Positions 43,546-52,833 of a stretch of 64,000 bases of DNA are shown in pieces. Position 1 is the stretch's first letter. Every line of letters starts with the position of its first letter. Position numbers and translations under genes: made by a program. Source of the stretch: Clostridia bacterium (GTDB lineage Bacteria; Bacillota; Clostridia; Oscillospirales; Acutalibacteraceae). The DNA is taken from positions 1-64,000 of the forward strand of contig JAFSGB010000019.1 of the NCBI GenBank assembly GCA_017434895.1, written 5' to 3'. The notes beneath the pieces are model-generated. The model did no database searches and was not told the DNA's origin. It saw only the letters and a program-made list of their open reading frames with translations.

Positions 43546-44686
43546 AATTGCAAAGCCGGCTGTGCCTTACGGAGGAAAGTACCGAATAATTGATTTCCCT
43601 CTTTCTAACTGTGCAAATTCCGGTATTGATACTGTGGGAATTCTTACTCAGTACAAACCTTTGGAGCTTAATGATTATGTTGGCTCAGGCAAGCCTTGGG
43701 ACCTAGACCGAAGTGATGGCGGAGTGCATATTTTGCCCCCTTATCAAGGTCTTTCGGGGGAAGGCTGGTACAAGGGTACTGCAAATGCTATTTATCAAAA
43801 TCTTGAGTTTATTGCAAGGTATGACCCCGAGTATGTTGTAATTCTGTCTGGCGACCATATTTACAAAATGGATTACTCCAAAATGGTTAATCAGCACATT
43901 AAGGATGGCGCAGCTTGCACTATTGCAGTGCTTGATGTAAGCCTTGAGGAAGCAACCCGTTTTGGTATTATGAACACCCATGAGGATGGCACAATCTATG
44001 AGTTTGAGGAGAAACCGGCCAAGCCTAAGAGTACCTTGGCTTCAATGGGTATTTATGTTTTCTCTTGGGATAAGCTTAAATATTACCTAACTGAGGATGA
44101 GGCAAATCCCGATTCCTCTAACGATTTCGGTAAGAACATAATCCCCGCAATGTTAAATGCAGGTGAACTTCTAAAGGTTTACCGTTTTAACGATTACTGG
44201 AAGGATGTCGGTACGGTTGACTCTTTGTGGGAGGCCAACCTTGACCTACTCAATCCCAAGATTGACCTTAATCTTTCAGACAGAAACTGGAAGGTTTATT
44301 CACGCTCTAACAGTCAGCCGCCGCAGTATGTGTCTGGGGACGCTAAGGTTGAAAATTCTCTCGTTACTGACGGTTGCGAAATTTACGGTAACCTTGATTA
44401 CTCGGTGCTTTTTGAAAATGTAACTGTTGAGGAGGGCGCAAGTGTTGAGTATTCCCTTGTAATGCCCGGTGCCGTTATTAAAAAGGGCGCAAAGGTTCGC
44501 TATTCCATAATTGCAGAAAATGTTGTGGTAGACGAAAATGCTGATATCGGCGGTGACCCCGCTGTTGTTGGAACAGAAGGCTGGGGCATAACTGTTGTTG
44601 GTGAAAACCTAACCATTGGCAAAAATGCCAAGGTCAGTGCAAATAAAATGATAACCGAAAATGTTAAGGAGGGTGAGGAGATATGA
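43472..44686 (+). CDS. glgC: Glucose-1-phosphate adenylyltransferase
   Basis: A 404-residue enzyme making ADP-glucose. Motifs: [34 protein letters not shown], catalytic region [20 protein letters not shown] and a C-terminal left-handed beta-helix. TTG at 43472 is nine bases after GGGAG and gives the usual start [14 protein letters not shown]; the in-frame ATG at 43463 directly abuts the RBS. It starts inside the glgB frame and ends overlapping glgD (ATGA). Confidence 0.95.
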   Translation: MKNKKIVAMLLAGGQGSRLGVLTSKIAKPAVPYGGKYRIIDFPLSNCANSGIDTVGILTQYKPLELNDYVGSGKPWDLDRSDGGVHILPPYQGLSGEGWYKGTANAIYQNLEFIARYDPEYVVILSGDHIYKMDYSKMVNQHIKDGAACTIAVLDVSLEEATRFGIMNTHEDGTIYEFEEKPAKPKSTLASMGIYVFSWDKLKYYLTEDEANPDSSNDFGKNIIPAMLNAGELLKVYRFNDYWKDVGTVDSLWEANLDLLNPKIDLNLSDRNWKVYSRSNSQPPQYVSGDAKVENSLVTDGCEIYGNLDYSVLFENVTVEEGASVEYSLVMPGAVIKKGAKVRYSIIAENVVVDENADIGGDPAVVGTEGWGITVVGENLTIGKNAKVSANKMITENVKEGEEI

Positions 44687-45801
44687 GAGCAACAGCTGTT
44701 TCGGGACTTGTTTTTGCAAATGCTAACGACAAGCTACTTAAAAAATTGACCGAGAACCGTTCAATGGCATCTGTGCCCTTCGGCAGTAGATATCGTCTAA
44801 TAGATTTCAGTCTTTCAAATCTTGTAAATGCGGGAATTACTAACGTAGGACTTATTACTACGGGTAACTACCGCTCACTTATGGACCATGTAAGCAACGG
44901 AATTTACTGGGACCTTGACCGTAAAAACGGCGGGCTTCATATTTTAGCTCCGTATATGGCAAGCGATATAAGACGCTTTAGAGGTACGGTAGATGCTTTA
45001 AATGCCGCCACGGATTTCATCGAACGCTGTGAAAGTGACTATATTGTGCTTTGTGCGGGTGATATTCTTGCTAATGTGGATGTTTCTGATGTTATTAATA
45101 CACATATTGAGAGCCAGGCTGATATTACTCTAGTTTACCACAAGGGAATGCTTCCTGTTAACCGTGCCGATGCAATGGTATTTACCTTTGGTGAGAGTAC
45201 AAATATTAAGAATATAAGCTTTGATTACAGTAATGAAAGTGAGCAATACTACGGAATAGGTATTACTGTTATTGCAAGAGAGCTTTTGTCAAAGCTTGTA
45301 AGAGATGCAGTTGAAAAGGATTTAGAAAGCTTTAACCGTGATATTCTGGCAAAAAAGGTTAATGAGCTTAAGATTATGGGATACGAGCATAAGGAGTTTA
45401 TCACCCTTATGAACGGAACCGATACCTATTACAATGCTCATATGGCATTGCTTGACAGTAATGTACGCAAGGAGCTCTTTAATCCCGAGCGTCCCATTTA
45501 CACTAAAACCCGCGATGATATGCCCACTCGCTATGGAGTAGAGGCTGATGTTAAAAACAGTCTCATCGGCAACGGCTGTGTTATTGACGGTGTTGTTAAA
45601 AATAGTATCTTGGCACGCGGTGTTAAGGTAGGAAAAGGTGCCGTTGTTGAAAACTGTATTTTAATGCAGGAAACAAGGGTAGGTACAGATGCTAAAATCA
45701 GCAATGTAATTGCCGATAAAAATGTTACTATCGGCGAGGATATGGTGATTAAGGGTACCACTGAAAAGCGTGTGTTTATCAACAAAAACGAGATTATTTA
45801 A
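44683..45801 (+). CDS. glgD: GlgD, non-catalytic ADP-glucose pyrophosphorylase subunit
   Basis: A 372-residue GlgC paralogue, short and divergent, with [25 protein letters not shown] but lacking the canonical N-terminal GGxGxRL loop. In Firmicutes GlgD partners GlgC and raises its activity. Its ATG overlaps the glgC stop, with GAGGAG in the end of glgC, so the two subunits are translationally coupled. Confidence 0.94.
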   Translation: MRATAVSGLVFANANDKLLKKLTENRSMASVPFGSRYRLIDFSLSNLVNAGITNVGLITTGNYRSLMDHVSNGIYWDLDRKNGGLHILAPYMASDIRRFRGTVDALNAATDFIERCESDYIVLCAGDILANVDVSDVINTHIESQADITLVYHKGMLPVNRADAMVFTFGESTNIKNISFDYSNESEQYYGIGITVIARELLSKLVRDAVEKDLESFNRDILAKKVNELKIMGYEHKEFITLMNGTDTYYNAHMALLDSNVRKELFNPERPIYTKTRDDMPTRYGVEADVKNSLIGNGCVIDGVVKNSILARGVKVGKGAVVENCILMQETRVGTDAKISNVIADKNVTIGEDMVIKGTTEKRVFINKNEII

Positions 45802-45812
45802 GGAGTAAAAAA

Positions 45813-47234
45813 ATGAAAGTATTATTTGCTTCAAGTGAGGCCTATCCCTTTGCAATGTCAGGCGGCTTAGCCGACGTTGCGGGTGCACTTCCGAAAGCTT
45901 TAAGAAAGCGTTTCGTAGGTTGCAGAATTGTATTGCCCTTATATGGCACAATATCCGAAGAAATGCGTGAAAAAATGACCTTTATTACAAGCATTACGGT
46001 GCCGGTTTCTTGGAGACGCCAATATTGCGGTATTTTTGAGGCTCATCTGGACGGTGTCATTTACTATTTTATTGACAATCAGTATTATTTTAAGCGTGAC
46101 AGCCTTTATGGGCATTATGACGATGCCGAGCGCTTTGCATTTTTCTCCCGTGCGGTTTTGGAAATGATTCCCTATATCGGCTTCACACCCGATATTATTC
46201 ACTGCAACGATTGGCAGACTGCTTTGGTGCCGGTTTACCTTAATGCTTTTTATCGCTATGATCAGCTTTATAAGGATATGAAAACCGTTTTTACCATTCA
46301 CAATATTCAGTATCAAGGTAAGTACGGATATGAGCTTACTGAGGATGTTTTAGGTATTCCTAAGGAGAGTGAAAGCCTCCTTGATTATGACAACTGCATT
46401 AACTTTATGAAGGGCGCAATTCAGTGTGCCGACAAGATAACTACTGTTTCACCAACCTATTCAAGGGAAATTTTAGACCCTTATTATTCACACGGGCTTG
46501 ATGGTATACTAAGTATGTTTACCTATAAGCTGACGGGTATTGTAAACGGAATAGACACAGATGTCTACAACCCCGAAACCGACACTCTTATTTACAAGAA
46601 CTATAATGTTGGTAATATTGGTGACAAGGCAGTTAACAAGGCTAAGCTTCAAGAGGAACTGGGTCTTCCCCAAAAGGCAGATACGCCAGTTATCGGTATT
46701 GTAACAAGACTTGTTAAGCACAAGGGAATTGACCTAGTAAAGCATGTTTTTGAGGATATGCTGAAAGCCGATTTGCAGTTTGCAATTTTAGGCTCGGGCG
46801 AGTGGGAGTTTGAAACCTTCTTCCACGAAATGGCAGCCAAATATCCAGAAAAGGTGGGACTCAAGTTAGGCTTTGTCCCGCAGTTGGCTCATAAAATTTA
46901 TGCAGGAGCAGATATATTCCTAATGCCCAGTCAAAGCGAGCCTTGCGGTTTGGCACAAATGGTAGCTTTGCGTTACGGCACAATCCCCATTGTAAGAGAA
47001 ACAGGCGGTCTTAATGATACAATTCACGACAGTGGGGATGGTGAGGGCAACGGCTTCACATTTAAGTCTTATAATGCTCACGATATGCTTAATACTGTTT
47101 GGCGTGCAATTACGGGCTATGCTGATAAGGATGGTTGGGCAGTACTTCGTGAAAGAGCAATGAAGTGCGACAATAGCTGGGGGAACTCAGCCAACGCTTA
47201 TATTAGGCTATATAAGGATATTATTCCTAAGTAA
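45813..47234 (+). CDS. glgA: Glycogen synthase (ADP-glucose, GT5)
   Basis: A 473-residue retaining glycosyltransferase extending alpha-1,4-glucan chains. N-terminal MKVLFASSEAYPFAMSGGLADVAGALPKAL has Met where E. coli GlgA has the ADP-glucose-contacting Lys of KTGGL; the C-terminal Rossmann domain has VTRLVKHKGIDL and the catalytic PSQSEPCGLAQMVALRYGTIPIVRETGGL. Eleven bases after glgD, RBS AAGGAG. No glycogen phosphorylase follows. Confidence 0.95.
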   Translation: MKVLFASSEAYPFAMSGGLADVAGALPKALRKRFVGCRIVLPLYGTISEEMREKMTFITSITVPVSWRRQYCGIFEAHLDGVIYYFIDNQYYFKRDSLYGHYDDAERFAFFSRAVLEMIPYIGFTPDIIHCNDWQTALVPVYLNAFYRYDQLYKDMKTVFTIHNIQYQGKYGYELTEDVLGIPKESESLLDYDNCINFMKGAIQCADKITTVSPTYSREILDPYYSHGLDGILSMFTYKLTGIVNGIDTDVYNPETDTLIYKNYNVGNIGDKAVNKAKLQEELGLPQKADTPVIGIVTRLVKHKGIDLVKHVFEDMLKADLQFAILGSGEWEFETFFHEMAAKYPEKVGLKLGFVPQLAHKIYAGADIFLMPSQSEPCGLAQMVALRYGTIPIVRETGGLNDTIHDSGDGEGNGFTFKSYNAHDMLNTVWRAITGYADKDGWAVLRERAMKCDNSWGNSANAYIRLYKDIIPK

Positions 47235-47242
47235 AGAATTCA

Positions 47243-47275
47243 GGGGTTGCCAAAATAAGGCAACCCCGATATAAT
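47243..47275 (+). promoter_or_regulatory. Dyad overlapping a putative uppP promoter, or glgA terminator
   Basis: GGGGTTGCC-aaaataa-GGCAACCCC (47243-47267) is a perfect 9-bp dyad. It holds TTGCCA (47247-47252), which is 17 bases from TATAAT (47270-47275). There is no T run, so an operator inside the promoter is as likely as a terminator. Confidence 0.5.
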
Positions 47276-47305
47276 ATAGTTATCAGTTTTGAAAGGACGA
47301 TTATT

Positions 47306-48184
47306 TTGGAAATTTTAAAGTCTATTATACTTGGAATTATTGAGGGTATTACAGAGTGGTTGCCTATAAGCAGTACGGGTCACATGATACTTTTCGACGA
47401 GTTTGTCACCCTTAACACCTCTGATGCCTTTAAGGATATGTTTTTTGTAGTAATTCAGTTGGGTGCTATAATTGCGGTAATTTTGCTTTTCTGGAATAAG
47501 CTTTGGCCCTTTCATTTAAAGAAAACCGAGGTAACACCGTATTTTAAAAAAGAAAATGCCGTTACAAAACTTTGTAACGACTATGTTTATGTTGACAGAT
47601 TTATTTTGTGGTTTAAAATTTTGCTCGCAAGTCTGCCTGCTGCAATTTTAGGACTTATGTTTGACGACCAGATTGACGCGATGCTAACCGGTGACCTTCG
47701 GGCTTACATAGTAGCCGCCGCATTAATTGTTTACGGCGTTTTGTTTATTATAATTGAAAATATAAAAATTAAGGGAAAAATTGAGGATCTGGGCAGTCTT
47801 TCTTATAGAACGACATTTTTTATAGGTCTTATTCAGTGCTTGGCATTGGTACCTGGCACCTCGCGAAGCGGCTCGACTATTCTCGGTGCAATGCTTTTAG
47901 GTCTGTCACGCACCGCCGCCGCAGAGTTTTCATTTTTCCTATCAGTCCCTGCAATGGTGGGCGGAAGTGGTATAAAGGTGCTTCAGTTTTTTGCCGATGG
48001 TAACACCTTCAACGGAATGGAAATTGCAATTTTACTAGTGGGGACCGTTACGGCATTTATTGTATCTGTGATTGCAATAAAGTTCCTGCTAAGCTTTATC
48101 AGAAAACACGATTTTAAAGCGTTTGGATATTACAGAATAGTTCTTGGTATAATAGTTATTTTATATTTTTCGTTGGTCAACTAA
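47306..48184 (+). CDS. uppP: Undecaprenyl-diphosphatase (BacA family)
   Basis: A 292-residue membrane enzyme recycling undecaprenyl pyrophosphate for wall synthesis. Signature stretches: ILGIIEGITEWLPISSTGHMIL at the N-terminus and LVPGTSRSGSTILGAMLLGLSRTAAAEFSFFLSVP near residue 185, within about eight membrane helices. TTG start, eight bases after GAAAGGA. It is convergent with the carboxypeptidase gene; the stops are one base apart. Confidence 0.96.
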   Translation: MEILKSIILGIIEGITEWLPISSTGHMILFDEFVTLNTSDAFKDMFFVVIQLGAIIAVILLFWNKLWPFHLKKTEVTPYFKKENAVTKLCNDYVYVDRFILWFKILLASLPAAILGLMFDDQIDAMLTGDLRAYIVAAALIVYGVLFIIIENIKIKGKIEDLGSLSYRTTFFIGLIQCLALVPGTSRSGSTILGAMLLGLSRTAAAEFSFFLSVPAMVGGSGIKVLQFFADGNTFNGMEIAILLVGTVTAFIVSVIAIKFLLSFIRKHDFKAFGYYRIVLGIIVILYFSLVN

Positions 48185-48185
48185 A

Positions 48186-49286
48186 CTATTTTGCAAATTC
48201 TTTATATAAATCTATTTGACCGTAAAATGCGGGCCATTTTGAGGAATTTCCCATTGTGACTGCAATGTATTCCTCACCGCTTTCGTTTGCCTTGCCAAAG
48301 GTACATACACAGTAGCCCGCCTCATTTACATATCCGGTTTTGCCGCCTAAAATTTCGGCGGTTTCGGCTTCGTTTCCGTACATATAACTGAACAGCGTAC
48401 TGGAAAGCAAAATACCGTTGGGATTTTGCGGTGTTTTTTGAGTAGTGTACTGATAGGTTGAAAGCACCTCTCGGCAAAGCTTATTTTGGTAAGCATAATC
48501 GGTTATAATTGCCATATCGTAAGCAGTCGAATAATTACCCTCACTGTGAAGCCCCGAGACATTTGTAAAATGGGTGTTTTCAAGTCCCATTTCCTTTACC
48601 TTTTTATTCATAAGCTCTACGAAGGCTTCCTCGCTGCCGGCAATTTTTACTGCCAATCCCATTGCACCGTCAGCACCCGAAGGTAAAATCATACCGTATA
48701 AAAGGTCGCGCATTGTAACCTTTTCACCGTTTAAGAAGCCCGCAACCGAAGCATCTGCTACAAAAAGAGGGTCGGTAATTTCATAGGTCATGGTAAATGT
48801 ATCGTTTAAATCTATGATATTTTCTACCGCCACAAGCAGTGTCATAATTTTAAGGGTAGATGCGGGATAAATTTTTTCGTGAGCATTCCGCTCTGCTACG
48901 ATTTTACCGTCCGAACGGCGAACAACAATGGCTGTTTTGGCATCATTGCTATCGGGAATTTTTACGGTATTCTCATCCGCAACGTAATCTACTTTTTTAG
49001 GTTTCTCAACCGTTTCTTCTTTTTTGTCGGTAACGGTTTCGTCACTTTGAAGTGATAATTTTTCGTCATTCTTATTTCCCGTTGCAATCGCAGTCACTAT
49101 TACCGCAAATACCAAAATTAAGGCAAGAGCCAAAAAGCCCCGCCTTAATCTTATTACCTTGTAAAGACCTTTCTTTTTAACCGTTTTTGGTTTTAAGACG
49201 GGTCTTTCTTTTTGCTCGTTATCGAGTCTGCTATTAAGTTTTTCAAAATAATCATTATACTGTTTATCACCGAAAAAGTCTGACAT
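48186..49286 (-). CDS. D-alanyl-D-alanine carboxypeptidase (peptidase S11)
   Basis: A 366-residue type II membrane protein: charged cytoplasmic N-terminus, a membrane helix at about 50-70 (FLALALILVFAVIVTAIATG), then an S11 domain. Catalytic motifs: YPASTLKIMT (SxxK) near residue 147, PSGADGA near 210 and GGKTGYVNEAG near 325. It trims pentapeptide stems of peptidoglycan. Unlike the paralogue at 24845, its SxxK is intact. CGGAG precedes the ATG. Confidence 0.92.
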   Translation of the reverse strand: MSDFFGDKQYNDYFEKLNSRLDNEQKERPVLKPKTVKKKGLYKVIRLRRGFLALALILVFAVIVTAIATGNKNDEKLSLQSDETVTDKKEETVEKPKKVDYVADENTVKIPDSNDAKTAIVVRRSDGKIVAERNAHEKIYPASTLKIMTLLVAVENIIDLNDTFTMTYEITDPLFVADASVAGFLNGEKVTMRDLLYGMILPSGADGAMGLAVKIAGSEEAFVELMNKKVKEMGLENTHFTNVSGLHSEGNYSTAYDMAIITDYAYQNKLCREVLSTYQYTTQKTPQNPNGILLSSTLFSYMYGNEAETAEILGGKTGYVNEAGYCVCTFGKANESGEEYIAVTMGNSSKWPAFYGQIDLYKEFAK

Positions 49287-49310
49287 TAAATATAACTCCG
49301 AAATTAAGAT

Positions 49311-50084
49311 TTAAAAGCCTCTGCCGGCACCGCCGCCTCCAAAGGAGCCTCCGCCGCCTCTAAAACCGCCGAAACCGCCTCCGCCCGAGCGGAAACCGCC
49401 ACTGTGACCGCCATGGTGAATATGGGGCATTCCAAAGAAGAATATACCACCGCCACGACGTCGGGATAGTAATGAAATTACAATCAAAACCACCAGCATT
49501 ATAACCCACGAGGCAACAACCTCGCCACCGTCACTGTCAACTGTGGGACTGACATTTTCAATATTAACATATCCGTCTGCAGGAGCAAGACCGTATTCAA
49601 TATAAACCTCGTTTATAATAGCCTCGCCGATTTTCAGAAGTCCTGTGCTGAAATCGTCATTTTTAAGATAGGAAAGGCCGTAAACATCAATAATTCTACC
49701 GGTTTTGCTGTCGGGGAGAGCGCCTTCAAGTCCGTAGCCTACGGCCACAAAAATTTCCCTGTCATCGCGTGACAAAAGAATTATTATTCCATTGTCTGAT
49801 TCCTCGTTGCCAACACCCCATTTTCTGCCAAGCTCGGTAGCATATTCAAAGGGCTCGTCACCGCCTAAATCCCCGACGGTAACAATGACTACTTGAGAGG
49901 TGGTAGCTTTTTCAAGTGTCGCCGCTTTGGATACGAAATCACCCTCTTGAGTGTCATCAATAACATCTGCAAAGTCATTTACAAAAAACTGTTCCGTTGG
50001 TTCGGGGTATTTTTCCTTTTGCTCACAACCGCAAAGACTAAATATGAGCAGTAGAATCGCCGATAACTTTAATATTCTTTTCAT
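49311..50084 (-). CDS. TPM-domain lipoprotein with Gly-rich tail
   Basis: A 257-residue protein: lipobox LCGC near residue 20, TPM domain from about 35-175 (VNDFADVIDDTQEGDFVSKA, VVIVTVGDLGGDEPFEYA, DNGIIILLSRDDREIFVAVGYGLEG), a membrane helix (SWVIMLVVLIVISLLS) and a C-terminal glycine-rich tail (GGGGFGGFRGGGGSFGGGG). TPM proteins beside LemA are common; some have phosphatase activity in photosystem repair, but the bacterial role is unclear. It starts one base after the lemA stop. Confidence 0.9.
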   Translation of the reverse strand: MKRILKLSAILLLIFSLCGCEQKEKYPEPTEQFFVNDFADVIDDTQEGDFVSKAATLEKATTSQVVIVTVGDLGGDEPFEYATELGRKWGVGNEESDNGIIILLSRDDREIFVAVGYGLEGALPDSKTGRIIDVYGLSYLKNDDFSTGLLKIGEAIINEVYIEYGLAPADGYVNIENVSPTVDSDGGEVVASWVIMLVVLIVISLLSRRRGGGIFFFGMPHIHHGGHSGGFRSGGGGFGGFRGGGGSFGGGGAGRGF

Positions 50085-50085
50085 T

Positions 50086-50658
50086 TTAATCGAAATCTAC
50101 TATGGGCGCGCTGTTAGCGGCACCGTCCGCCTCAAAATATTCGTAAGTCTCAAATCCGAAAAGGGAAGCCAAAATACTTCTGGGGAACTTTTTGATTTCT
50201 GAATTATATTCCTGAGCTTCCTCATTATAGTCTTTACGGGCAGTGGCAATACGGTTTTCACTGCCGCTCAATTCATCAGTTAAAGCCTTATATTGCTCAT
50301 TAGCTTTAAGGTCTGGATAAGCTTCGGTTACTGCATTAACCCAAACATTAAGCGCACTGTCAAGTCTCTGAGAAGCCTCAACCTTTTCGTTAGTTGTACC
50401 TGCATTTTGAAGGGCAGTTCTAGCCTCGGTAACAGCGGTTAGGGTGCTTTGCTCATAATCACTGTATCCCTTAACTGTGTTTACAAGATTTGGGATTAAA
50501 TCGTATCTTCTTTGCAAATAGGTAGCAATAGTTGAATATGAGCTTTCAACCTCTTCACGATTTTCTACCATATCGTTATAAGACCCAATAAGACTGCCGG
50601 CAATTATTACAACTACGGCAATTACTGCAATTAAAATTATTAAACCTTTTTTCTTCAA
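50086..50658 (-). CDS. LemA family protein
   Basis: A 190-residue protein with an N-terminal membrane helix (LIILIAVIAVVVIIAGSLIG) and an extracytoplasmic or exposed helical bundle: YNDMVENREEVESSYSTIATYLQRRYDLIPNLVNTVKGY is the family hallmark. It forms an operon with the TPM gene. Its function is undefined. Confidence 0.93.
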   Translation of the reverse strand: MKKKGLIILIAVIAVVVIIAGSLIGSYNDMVENREEVESSYSTIATYLQRRYDLIPNLVNTVKGYSDYEQSTLTAVTEARTALQNAGTTNEKVEASQRLDSALNVWVNAVTEAYPDLKANEQYKALTDELSGSENRIATARKDYNEEAQEYNSEIKKFPRSILASLFGFETYEYFEADGAANSAPIVDFD

Positions 50659-50926
50659 TTTAAAAACCTCACTTTCAAGGGTATTATACTACAGAATTTA
50701 AAAAAATGCTACTGTTATTTAGTTTAAATAAAAAACTTCACAAAATAATGGGTAATTTTTGTAAAAAGCTTTGATTTTTATATTCGGGTATAGTATAATC
50801 ACTATATGGATGTCGAAATAGGGCAAAGCCTTATTTCGACTGCGAATTCTTTGAATTCGCAAACAAATACCAACGGGAAAATGAACATAATCATTATAAT
50901 GAGGGTTGTAAAAGGAGGAGTGTACT
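50659..50926 (+). promoter_or_regulatory. hprK promoter and tandem-hairpin leader
   Basis: TTGATT (50771-50776), 17 bases, TATAAT (50794-50799). The predicted leader of about 120 bases holds two perfect hairpins: a 13-bp stem starting GTCGAAATA with an AAA loop (50812-50840), and GCGAATTC-ttt-GAATTCGC (50842-50860). Neither ends in a T run. The 12-base palindrome TCATTATAATGA occurs at 50891-50902 and again before dnaE. The lemA promoter should also lie in this stretch. Confidence 0.65.
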
Positions 50927-51853
50927 TTGCATACAAATTTCACTATTTCTTTGGATAAAATAATTTCAGAATTTTCCTTAGAAATTCTTAATATTCAAAG
51001 TCCTGCTGAGGAAATTTTAATTTCCTCCACCGAGGTTAACCGCCCCGGACTTCAGATGGCGGGATATTTTGAATTTTTTGACAAAGAGAGGATTCAAATC
51101 ATCGGCAAAAGCGAGGAAAGCTTTTTACGTCGATTTACCATTGATAAAGCCGAGCTTCGACTCAGAGAGCTTTTCTCACGCAGACCCTCGGCAGTGGTTA
51201 TTTGCCGTAATTTAGAGGTAAATGACATTTACCGTAAAATCGCCGAGGAGTACGGTGTTCCGCTTCTTAAAACCACCCTTAGCACTTCGGAATTTGAGGC
51301 GGCTTTGATTGCATTTTTAAATTTGCATTTAGCTCCCAGAATTACCCAACACGGTGTTCTTGTTGAGGTTTACGGTGAGGGTATATTACTTCTTGGAGAA
51401 AGCGGCGTAGGTAAAAGCGAAACTGCCATTGAGCTTGTAAAGAGAGGCCACCGTCTCATTGCCGACGATGCGGTAGAAATTAAACGTGTTTCCAGTAAAT
51501 CCCTCGTAGGAAGCGCGCCCGATAACATAAGGCATTTTATTGAGCTTCGCGGAATAGGTATTATAAATGCCAGCCGTATTTTCGGTGCGGGTGCAGTTAA
51601 GCTTACCGAAAAGATTGATTTGGTTATTAATCTTGAGCCTTGGGATATTAATAAGGTTTATGACCGAATGGGGCTTGAAAGCCAAACCACTGAAATTTTA
51701 GATCTTAAAATTCCATCACTTACGATACCCGTTAAGCCCGGTAGAAACTTAGCGGTTATTATTGAGGTTGCGGCTATGAACAGTAGACAGAAAAAGCTTG
51801 GCTACAACGCCGCAGAGGATTTGCTTAAAAAATTAGGTATGACAGAGAATTAA
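50927..51853 (+). CDS. hprK: HPr kinase/phosphorylase
   Basis: A 308-residue enzyme phosphorylating Ser46 of HPr in carbon-catabolite control. The C-terminal catalytic domain has the P-loop GESGVGKSE near residue 155, HRLIADDAVEIKRV, the signature ELRGIGIINASRIFG and the C-terminal NLAVIIEVAAMNSRQKKLG. TTG start behind AAGGAGG. It is followed 13 bases later by a ROK glucokinase, a sensible carbon-metabolism pairing. Confidence 0.96.
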   Translation: MHTNFTISLDKIISEFSLEILNIQSPAEEILISSTEVNRPGLQMAGYFEFFDKERIQIIGKSEESFLRRFTIDKAELRLRELFSRRPSAVVICRNLEVNDIYRKIAEEYGVPLLKTTLSTSEFEAALIAFLNLHLAPRITQHGVLVEVYGEGILLLGESGVGKSETAIELVKRGHRLIADDAVEIKRVSSKSLVGSAPDNIRHFIELRGIGIINASRIFGAGAVKLTEKIDLVINLEPWDINKVYDRMGLESQTTEILDLKIPSLTIPVKPGRNLAVIIEVAAMNSRQKKLGYNAAEDLLKKLGMTEN

Positions 51854-51866
51854 AGGAGAAAAAATT

Positions 51867-52823
51867 ATGTATAAATTAGGAATTGACCTTGGAGGAACAA
51901 ATATTGTAGCAGGTGTTGTTGACGAAAACTTCAATATCGTTGCCACCGCGAAACGAAAAACCAGCTGTCCACGACCCGCTGAGGAAATTGTTGAGGATAT
52001 GGCAGCGGTAGCTTTGGAGGCAGTAGAAACCGCCGGACTCAAAATTAATGATATTGAGTCAGCAGGTGTTGGCTCGCCCGGTTCCATTAATCCTACCGAT
52101 GGTATTGTGGTTTACTCAAACAACCTGGGCTTCTATGACCTACCCCTTGGAAAGCTCTTAAAAGAAAAAACCGGTACCCATTTTTATCTTGAAAATGATG
52201 CTAATGCTGCAGCTTACGGCGAATATATTGCTGGCGCAGGCAAGGGCTCCAGCAATTTTGTTATGATTACCCTTGGTACCGGTGTTGGCGGCGGAGTAAT
52301 TATAGATGGGAAAATGCTTACCGGCTCTAACTATGCCGGTGCAGAGCTTGGCCACACCGTAATTTTTGCCGACGGTGAGCAGTGTAGCTGCGGCAGAGTC
52401 GGTTGTTGGGAGGCGTATGCTTCAGCTACTGCCCTTATCAGGCAAACAAAGCAGGCTATGATTAGGTATCCTAAATCAATTATGTGGGAGCTTGTAAACG
52501 GCGATATTAATGCCGTTAACGGCATCACTGCCTTTGATGCTTGGCGTCAAGGTGACGAAGCCGGCAAAAATGTTGTAGAAAAATATATCTACTATCTTTC
52601 GATAGGCATTTCAAACAATATTAATATTTTCCAACCGGAAATTCTCTGCGTTGGCGGTGGAATTTCCAAAGAGGGGGATAATATAATAATCCCCTTACAA
52701 AAAATTGTTGACGGCGAAAACTATGCGAGACTAATTCCTAAAAAAGCGGTTATTAAAGCCGCAGAATTGGGCAACGATGCGGGCATTATTGGTGCCGCTT
52801 ACCTAGGTGATTTATATAAATAA
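51867..52823 (+). CDS. ROK-family glucokinase
   Basis: A 318-residue sugar kinase. ATP-binding LGIDLGGTNIVAGVV at the N-terminus, ENDANAAAYGEY with the catalytic Asp near residue 108, TLGTGVGGGVIIDG, ELGHTVI and the ROK zinc motif CSCGRVGCWEAYAS (near 172). Most likely it phosphorylates glucose to glucose-6-phosphate, feeding PfkA and glycogen synthesis encoded nearby. AAGGAG precedes the ATG. Confidence 0.92.
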   Translation: MYKLGIDLGGTNIVAGVVDENFNIVATAKRKTSCPRPAEEIVEDMAAVALEAVETAGLKINDIESAGVGSPGSINPTDGIVVYSNNLGFYDLPLGKLLKEKTGTHFYLENDANAAAYGEYIAGAGKGSSNFVMITLGTGVGGGVIIDGKMLTGSNYAGAELGHTVIFADGEQCSCGRVGCWEAYASATALIRQTKQAMIRYPKSIMWELVNGDINAVNGITAFDAWRQGDEAGKNVVEKYIYYLSIGISNNINIFQPEILCVGGGISKEGDNIIIPLQKIVDGENYARLIPKKAVIKAAELGNDAGIIGAAYLGDLYK

Positions 52824-52833
52824 GGGTGAATTT

